Made by a program: the position numbers and the translations under genes. From positions 1 to 36,061 of IMG/VR virus record IMGVR_UViG_3300042991_001437: DNA of 36,061 bases; one strand, 5' to 3'. Shown here piece by piece: positions 30,929 through 36,061 of this stretch. This DNA is from a virus. How positions within the stretch are numbered: position 1 is the stretch's first letter; every line of letters begins with the position of its first letter. A model generated the notes under the pieces. It was not told the origin of the DNA. It made no database searches and saw nothing but the letters and a program-made list of their open reading frames with translations.

Positions 30929-31499
30929 TATATCGCTCTACCGGATCCTCTATTACCACCTGCCTCATGCCCTGCGGAAGGTCAAGACGCTCGGTCTGCT
31001 GAAGCTGTCACTGACTTACCTACAGATGATCATGCTGCGCCTGGATGAGGATTACCTCGAGGCCCGACGTCTGGCATATATGACTCCCCAGGTTTGCTAT
31101 ATCGAAAAGTACCTGCAGGTGCATTTCGGGGATAACTCTATCCGGATCATCGACGTGGAAGACGTGGAGCGCTATGAATTCCTCTCAGGTGACGTGAAGG
31201 ATGTCGTGGCTGACTACCTGGTAAGGGTTGAGGCTGATGGTGGCACTGTAGAAACCGGCGCTGATGATACATACACCTACCTGGCCGAGGCTGTGGCTGC
31301 CCTGGGCGGAGATGTCAGCAATGATCTTTTCCTGGACGACGAAGGGACAATCCTTTATACATCCGCCGAGCTTGACACTGCCCGCTTTGTGGTGAAGTGC
31401 TCACTGGCCGCATATACGCAATTTTCGCAATCAATAACAGAAACCGTCAGGAAGTTCAAGCTTCCGGGCATTAAATTCATATTTCAAGTTATAGCATGA
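30921..31499 (+). CDS. gp48-like baseplate protein
   Basis: The protein is 192 residues from the ATG at 30921; an in-frame 30879 start would overlap the J-like gene more. It has a helical first half (YYHLPHALRKVKTLGLLKL) and YIEKYLQVHFGDNSIRIIDV after it. It occupies the position of gp48/DUF2313 directly after the J-like protein, but the sequence does not clearly show that family. A baseplate-fibre adaptor is inferred. Confidence 0.6.
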   Translation: MNNISLYRILYYHLPHALRKVKTLGLLKLSLTYLQMIMLRLDEDYLEARRLAYMTPQVCYIEKYLQVHFGDNSIRIIDVEDVERYEFLSGDVKDVVADYLVRVEADGGTVETGADDTYTYLAEAVAALGGDVSNDLFLDDEGTILYTSAELDTARFVVKCSLAAYTQFSQSITETVRKFKLPGIKFIFQVIA

Positions 31500-32272
31500 A
31501 AAAGATACAGATTTTCCCAGGAGGTCAGCCCGTGAGGCCTGACGATTTTCAGACGGTTCAGCAAGAAGCCATCACAACGGCCTTAGAGTTAATCAGAGGC
31601 CTTGCCGATAATTATACTGCGGCCCTCGTTTCAGGGCTTAAAGTCACAGTCAACGGAAATAATTATAGCGTATCAGCAGGCTATTTTTGGGATGGCACAG
31701 AGCTGTGCTCCGTTGACGCATTTTCCTTTGTCCTGGACGTAACAAAAACGCTATACCTGGTAAAGAGTGAGACCGAGGAAAGCATGCGCCGGTTCCAGGA
31801 TAACACTTACCATAAGGTTATTTTAACCAGGAATTATACGCTCACTTATTCGGCCACCTTGCCAGCTAATTCATTCCGCTATGATGAGCTTGAGCGGCTT
31901 GTAAATCTGCTGAGCATTAACCCAAACACGAATGATTTTCGTATGACCGCAGTGGCAAGTGAGCCCCTTAATCCGGCCTATCACGGCACCGGCGTTTATG
32001 CAAAATGCCATGTGTTGGCAAGTGCATATGGGCAGGTGACGATCCTGGCGCAGTTCACCGCCGATGGAGCGAACGGAACCCTATGCACCATTCCAACTGC
32101 TGTTATTTCCGTAGCGAGCCCCATTTACGGCCAATTTTGGAACGGTGGATCCTGGCAGCGTTTCACCTGGCAGACCAACGGAAACCTTGATCTGGTAGGT
32201 GCCGGACTTTCAAGCACTGTGAATTACATCCAATTCCAGGTAAATATTAATCTAGGTTGGCCAACTGTTTAA
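31496..32272 (+). CDS. Tail fibre-associated structural protein
   Basis: The protein has 258 residues. The start IQIFPGGQPVRPDDFQTVQ is like that of tail-fibre proximal or baseplate-attachment domains. The rest is beta-rich, with YGQVTILAQFTADGANG and QFQVNINLGWPTV at the end, and Asn/Thr/Ser-rich. It lies between the baseplate and receptor-binding genes and overlaps the former by 4 nt. Most likely a fibre or its connector. Confidence 0.6.
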   Translation: MKKIQIFPGGQPVRPDDFQTVQQEAITTALELIRGLADNYTAALVSGLKVTVNGNNYSVSAGYFWDGTELCSVDAFSFVLDVTKTLYLVKSETEESMRRFQDNTYHKVILTRNYTLTYSATLPANSFRYDELERLVNLLSINPNTNDFRMTAVASEPLNPAYHGTGVYAKCHVLASAYGQVTILAQFTADGANGTLCTIPTAVISVASPIYGQFWNGGSWQRFTWQTNGNLDLVGAGLSSTVNYIQFQVNINLGWPTV

Positions 32273-32281
32273 TCCCACGAT

Positions 32282-33937
32282 ATGAACTTATTCGATGAAG
32301 GCCTTGTATTTCTGCCCTCTGGTGTAAAATCAGGAAAGCTCCACAGTATTGCGCCCAATGATGGGAGCGGTGATCTTGCATTTTCAAATGCCTCTGTAAG
32401 GACTAGGGTAAATAAGCAGGGAGTAATGGAGATGGTTCCTGGTGGTATACCGCGGTTGGAGTATAAGGATGGGGCACCTCGGATGATCATGGAGCCAATA
32501 GCGACAAACATGATTCCATATCCAGTTGAATATAGTAACGGGTACATGGATACGTACAATGCGTATGTTTATGGTGACATGGAAACGGCAGGCACTGAAC
32601 TATGTGAAAATGGGACATTTGAAGTTAATTTAAATGGATGGTCAGCATGTATTAGTCCATACGCTCCACAGAGTTTCATTAGAAATGTAACTACACCAAT
32701 TACTGGGGTCGCCGATTGTAAAATTATTGCTTCAACTTCAAACGATTCCGGCATTTCATACCCTATATTTTTTGAAGCAGGCAGGAAGTATTTAGTCACG
32801 CTGAAATATAGAAAAGAGGGCAGTACAAATTGGAGATTGAGATTCACAAAGTTCAATAGTCCCTCATCAGTACTTGTGGCCGGGACTTTAGTCAAGAGCC
32901 TTCAAGCAAGCTCCAATACTTTTGTGTCACTGGTTATTGTTCCTAAGGAAACAATATCTGCATTTATCGTTATTCATTCTAATAGTACGGCAGGTGGAAA
33001 TATTTATTTTGATAATTTCAGCATACGGGAAATAGAGGGATATATAGACCCTTTCAATCACAAAGATGCTTTAAAATTTATAGAATCAGAAACAAACATC
33101 GCACATTATATTTATAAGACACTTCCTCTGACCATTGGGTCTCGATATACGTTCAGTTTTTTTGCTAAAAAAGGTGAACGGCGTTACATATATTTTGCTG
33201 AAGCCCTGGCCAGATTTACATATTTCGATCTTGAAACGGGGACCGTAGGTAGCCGACACGAAGCCCACAAGGCCGAAATACATGAGAAGAATGGCTTTTA
33301 CCATTGTTTTGTTTCTTTTGTTGCCCCTGTTTCAAGCGAAAATGTTGGCTTAGGTATTAGCTTGGCTGATGGCGTATCAAGTTATGCAGGCGATGGAGTT
33401 TCAGGATTTCAGGTATTCGGTATACAATTATGTATGGAGGACGCTATTAGTTCATTCATTTACGACGGCAGCGAGGGTGCCGCAAAGACCAGGGCGCGTG
33501 ATCAGGTGACGCTTGCCGGAACCTGTGATAAGAACATTGTAAGCGGTACATGGAGTATAATCATTGATGTATATTCTTTCGCTACACCCTCCACTTATGC
33601 TTATTGCCTGGCACTGCTAACCAGTGCGGAAAAGCAAGTGTCACTTGGAGTTTCATCAGCCGGGAAATTTGTTGTAAAGGATGAGAAAAACGGCGTCTTC
33701 CCGTGGCCGGATACGAACGGAATTTCCGCACCAGGAAAAATATGCATAATATGGGATGGCGATCAACTCAAGTTAATTACCAATGGAGCCGTAAACGCCA
33801 CACTATACACCCCTTCTGCTCAATTTAATGAAGTAGATAACCTCGAGTGGATCGGTGGTGCGCCTCACCAAGTGAATGCGCTGGTCGTGCTGCCATACGC
33901 TTTATCGGATTCTCAATCAATACAAATAACACAGTAG
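32282..33937 (+). CDS. Putative receptor-binding tail fibre with carbohydrate-binding-like modules
   Basis: The protein has 551 residues. From about residue 105 (ELCENGTFEVNLNGW) there is a CBM4/9-like jelly-roll pattern (YLVTLKYRKEG, INIYFDNFSIREIEG-type end), and a second around residues 260-390 with YTFSFFAKKGERRYIYF. The C-terminal 150 residues (GTWSIIIDVYSF, CIIWDGDQLKLITNGAV) resemble a LamG/concanavalin-like fold. AT-content rises in its 5' and middle part compared with the neighbouring structural genes. It probably binds cell-surface glycan. The N-terminal 100 residues should be the fibre-attachment part. Confidence 0.7.
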   Translation: MNLFDEGLVFLPSGVKSGKLHSIAPNDGSGDLAFSNASVRTRVNKQGVMEMVPGGIPRLEYKDGAPRMIMEPIATNMIPYPVEYSNGYMDTYNAYVYGDMETAGTELCENGTFEVNLNGWSACISPYAPQSFIRNVTTPITGVADCKIIASTSNDSGISYPIFFEAGRKYLVTLKYRKEGSTNWRLRFTKFNSPSSVLVAGTLVKSLQASSNTFVSLVIVPKETISAFIVIHSNSTAGGNIYFDNFSIREIEGYIDPFNHKDALKFIESETNIAHYIYKTLPLTIGSRYTFSFFAKKGERRYIYFAEALARFTYFDLETGTVGSRHEAHKAEIHEKNGFYHCFVSFVAPVSSENVGLGISLADGVSSYAGDGVSGFQVFGIQLCMEDAISSFIYDGSEGAAKTRARDQVTLAGTCDKNIVSGTWSIIIDVYSFATPSTYAYCLALLTSAEKQVSLGVSSAGKFVVKDEKNGVFPWPDTNGISAPGKICIIWDGDQLKLITNGAVNATLYTPSAQFNEVDNLEWIGGAPHQVNALVVLPYALSDSQSIQITQ

Positions 33938-33941
33938 CCTT

Positions 33942-34250
33942 ATGTATGTTTATATATTGAAGTTTGACGATAAAAAGGCCTTCCTGGATATTGAAAAGTT
34001 ACCGGATAATGTCATTATAGTGGCTGAGGAAGGAGGACTGGGCGAAATACCCATTACCCTGGAACTCATAGACATCAAAACAGACATATCTACCATCGAG
34101 ATAACGGGCCATGAAAAGGGCTACTTTGTAAATGTTTTTAGCGTTGAACCACTGCCTCAGCTTGAGAAGTATATTATTAATCCATTACCTGTGGCGTTAA
34201 AAAATAAGCTGTCTGGACAATATGATGAGATGATAGTGGAGCCTCCGTAA
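33942..34250 (+). CDS. Small protein downstream of the tail fibre
   Basis: The protein has 102 residues. It starts YVYILKFDDKKAFLDIEKL and is beta-rich and acidic. It directly follows the receptor-binding protein (4 nt gap), where fibre-assembly chaperones are often found, but no family is recognised. Confidence 0.5.
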   Translation: MYVYILKFDDKKAFLDIEKLPDNVIIVAEEGGLGEIPITLELIDIKTDISTIEITGHEKGYFVNVFSVEPLPQLEKYIINPLPVALKNKLSGQYDEMIVEPP

Positions 34251-34275
34251 AATAGGGAGGGCGCATTGCCTTTTT
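34241..34275 (+). terminator. Possible weak terminator at the end of the late tail block
   Basis: CCTCC (34242-34246) and GGAGG (34256-34260) pair around a 9-base loop, with a T5 tract at 34271-34275 ten bases later. Because the U-run is not adjacent, termination would be weak. It stands between the fibre genes and the right-end cassette, so partial uncoupling is possible. Confidence 0.3.
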
Positions 34276-34333
34276 GAATTCCAGTGGGTTCTTTTTATTA
34301 CAAGTTGTGAGAGACGACAAAAGTACACAAAAA

Positions 34334-34459
34334 ATGAGCAAATACACATACAAAAAACAATTCGGAATTGTCGTGATCTGTTCCGACGAAATAGAGCAGA
34401 GGAAGCTTTATGAAAAGCTTCAGAAATTAGGTTTAACATTAAAAGTGGTTTGCGCATGA
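34334..34459 (+). CDS. 41-residue protein coupled to the ABC-GNAT gene
   Basis: I use the ATG at 34334, as the region before has only a TTG (34274). The protein reads KYTYKKQFGIVVICSDEIEQ then LYEKLQKLGLTLKVV, a beta-alpha-beta type unit. Related short tails occur in mobile elements of Bacteroidota. It overlaps the ABC-GNAT start as ATGA, so translation of the two is coupled. In Mu the small Com protein controls mom translation from the equivalent spot, but Com is a zinc finger and this is not, so only the layout is alike. Confidence 0.6.
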   Translation: MSKYTYKKQFGIVVICSDEIEQRKLYEKLQKLGLTLKVVCA

Positions 34460-35583
34460 TAATTAACATTAACCACACGTGCGAGAATTTCAACAGCTAC
34501 CGCGCTGCTCGTGTGAAGTCATTATTTAACGCGGAAGCTGGGTATCAGTGGACACACCAGGCCGATCTTCCGATCGATGATCTGCCCTGGTCGATCGGTC
34601 TGATAGTCGGGCCATCCGGATCCGGAAAAAGCAGCATAGGGAAGGAAATATTCCCTGCAGGCATTCATGACCTATACGCGGAATGGCCACATGACGTGCC
34701 AATTGTTGATGCTATTGCACCGGCAGGTGAATTCGACCAGGTCACCGGTGCTCTGGCGGCTGTCGGCCTGGGTGACGTGCCGGCATGGCTGAGGCCCTTT
34801 CATGTCCTGAGTAATGGAGAAAAGTTCAGGGCAGGCCTGGCCAGGCTGATCTGTGATAAACCGGCTGAGGTGGTCGTGGATGAATTCACCTCGGTAATTG
34901 ATCGCCAGATTGCCAAAGTTGGAGCCTCGGCCTTCTCCAAGGCCTGGAGGCGCACCGGTGGAAAGGTAGTCTTATTGAGCCCGCACTATGATATTATCGA
35001 GTGGCTTCAACCTGATTGGATATATGATACTAAGGAGGCGCGGTTTTTCAACCGTGACTGCCTTCGGCGTCCGGAGATCACTCTCGACATTTACAGAGTT
35101 CCGGGAACGCAGTGGCGTTATTTTAAGCCGCATTATTATCTAGACCTGCCTTACCCGGTGGCCGCTCAATACTTCATCGGGTTTGTCGGAGAGGAGCCGG
35201 TCGCTCACCTGGCCGTTTGCCCAATGTTCCAAGGTGGCCACTACCGGGCCACCCGACTAGTAGTTATGCCTGAGTGGCAGGGCGTAGGAGTTGGAACAGC
35301 CTTCCTGAATGAGATATGCAGGCTGCACCTGGATGGACAGGGCCGACTTGGTCGTCACTATACCACCATGTTTCATACCAGCCATCCACAGCTTTGTCAT
35401 GCCCTCAGGAAATCAAAAGCTTGGGAGCAGAGGAGCGGTAAGCTAATAGGAGATAACAAGGCGAAGAGTATAAAAACAATGAGTGCCTCGGCAGTAAAAA
35501 AAGGGGAAAAGCCGAGGGCGGGAGGTTTTGGAGGTCATTTTAGAGCAGTACAAGGATTTGAGTATGTCGGAATTAATCATTGA
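34456..35583 (+). CDS. ABC-ATPase fused to GNAT acetyltransferase (COG2401-like)
   Basis: The protein is 375 residues from the ATG at 34456. The N-terminal half is a soluble ABC ATPase without transmembrane segments: Walker A GPSGSGKSS (52-60), a signature-like LSNGEKFRAG (118-127), Walker B VVVDEF (139-144), D-loop region SVID, and switch His177 in PHYD. The C-terminal half (about 210-320) is a GNAT domain with RLVVMPEWQGVGVGTAFL at 267-284, the acetyl-CoA pyrophosphate-binding loop. ABC-GNAT fusions are recorded as COG2401. Mu Mom is also GNAT-related and sits at the same genome position, so DNA or RNA modification is my leading guess. Confidence 0.85.
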   Translation: MIININHTCENFNSYRAARVKSLFNAEAGYQWTHQADLPIDDLPWSIGLIVGPSGSGKSSIGKEIFPAGIHDLYAEWPHDVPIVDAIAPAGEFDQVTGALAAVGLGDVPAWLRPFHVLSNGEKFRAGLARLICDKPAEVVVDEFTSVIDRQIAKVGASAFSKAWRRTGGKVVLLSPHYDIIEWLQPDWIYDTKEARFFNRDCLRRPEITLDIYRVPGTQWRYFKPHYYLDLPYPVAAQYFIGFVGEEPVAHLAVCPMFQGGHYRATRLVVMPEWQGVGVGTAFLNEICRLHLDGQGRLGRHYTTMFHTSHPQLCHALRKSKAWEQRSGKLIGDNKAKSIKTMSASAVKKGEKPRAGGFGGHFRAVQGFEYVGINH

Positions 35584-36061
35584 TGTTTTAGGAAATAAGG
35601 ACACGGCTGCCTATGGGGTGGCTGTGTCCGTAATCAATAGGTTGGGCATGAAGGTGGCCATTGATCCAAGTGAAACTATTGATCTGGCCATTGCGCCATT
35701 GTTAACCTTCAAGCTAAGCCCTGAGGAACTTAATAAGCCGCGTTTAGGCACGCTTATCTTTCATCCGAGCCCGTTGCCTCATGGCAGAGGCGCGAGCGCG
35801 TTAAAATGGGCCTATCGGCGTTCTGAGCCAATAACAGCCGCTACGTGGCTGTGGGCAGTGGATAAAATGGACGCTGGGGATATTTGTGAAATGGAGATAG
35901 TCAAAATAGATTACTCCATGAGTCCAAGGGCCTTCTATGAGGCTCATATACTCCCGGCCCTTGAAAGAACCTTAGAACGGCGTTTAAACAACCTACAAAG
36001 AGGCTTTATAAGAAGGATGCCCCAGGTTGAGGCGTATGCGAGCTTTGATTTAAAAATATGA
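35564..36061 (+). CDS. Formyltransferase-like protein with a changed active site
   Basis: I choose the ATG at 35564 (165 residues); a TTG at 35528 lies further inside the preceding gene. The segment IFHPSPLPHGRGASAL then AATWLWAVDKMDAGDI matches the formyltetrahydrofolate-dependent transferase signature (N-x-H-P-S...LP...RG and MD-x-GD). The catalytic His67 and Asp103 are present, but Ile65 replaces the usual Asn, and the N-terminal Rossmann part is short (about 60 residues). It overlaps the ABC-GNAT gene by 20 nt, so they form a pair. It may transfer formyl or a related one-carbon group to a modified base or amine, or be catalytically altered. Confidence 0.7.
   Translation: MSELIIDVLGNKDTAAYGVAVSVINRLGMKVAIDPSETIDLAIAPLLTFKLSPEELNKPRLGTLIFHPSPLPHGRGASALKWAYRRSEPITAATWLWAVDKMDAGDICEMEIVKIDYSMSPRAFYEAHILPALERTLERRLNNLQRGFIRRMPQVEAYASFDLKI

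Noticed and set aside
32282-33937. Diversity-generating retroelement acting on the tail fibre
   Set aside because: No reverse transcriptase gene or template/variable repeat pair was found in the window.

Overview
The window is one nearly complete Mu-like transposable prophage sitting in a Bacteroidota chromosome. Host assignment rests on a promoter core matching the Bacteroidota -7 consensus (TAnnTTTG), weak or absent Shine-Dalgarno sequences at most starts, and phage families (DUF935 portal, DUF2586 sheath, DUF3164, DUF4406-like) typical of Mu-like phages in that phylum. Two leftward genes at 1-1614 (a secreted protein and a membrane-anchored beta-propeller) look like flanking host DNA. The left phage end should lie in the gene-free stretch 1615-2308, which carries a triple 12-bp repeat. 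The right end is not recognisable and probably lies just beyond 36061.

Layout: (1) 2309-2818, a leftward XRE repressor and an operator/promoter region. (2) 2819-11714, a rightward early operon: small regulator, MuA-type DDE transposase, MuB-type ATPase, a second P-loop ATPase, a DUF3164 protein, a DnaA-domain-IV-like protein, a helicase-loader-like protein, a GemA/gp16-like protein and many small proteins. It is interrupted at about 10134-10312 by a strongly structured, probably non-coding RNA ending in an intrinsic terminator. (3) 11707-12977, two AT-rich leftward cargo genes. (4) 13067-18856, a leftward late block: small and large terminase, DUF1320, DUF935 portal, MuF-like minor head protein, gpG-like and gp37-like proteins, ending at a strong terminator. 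(5) 19038-34250, a rightward late block: protease/scaffold, major head protein, endolysin, holin-like protein, u-spanin, sheath, tube, tail chaperone with a -1 frameshift, tape measure, baseplate and fibre genes, so the virion should be a contractile-tailed myovirus. (6) 34334-36061, a terminal cassette of a 41-residue protein, an ABC-ATPase-GNAT fusion and a formyltransferase-like protein, in the position where Mu carries com-mom.

The two signals I rate highest are these. First, the portal gene ends in a slippery heptamer (U UUU UUC) that abuts its stop codon and is followed 5 nt later by a perfect 7-bp stem-loop. The -1 frame then reads straight into the MuF-like gene, which has no usual start codon for its N-terminal part, so a portal-MuF fusion made by programmed frameshifting is predicted. 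Second, the right-end cassette looks like a candidate DNA-modification or counter-defence locus that replaces mom. The structured RNA at 10134-10312, the signal-peptide-like start of the major head protein and the head block split into divergent operons are further unusual points.

All family assignments come from reading motifs and gene order. No database search, structure prediction or folding program was run.
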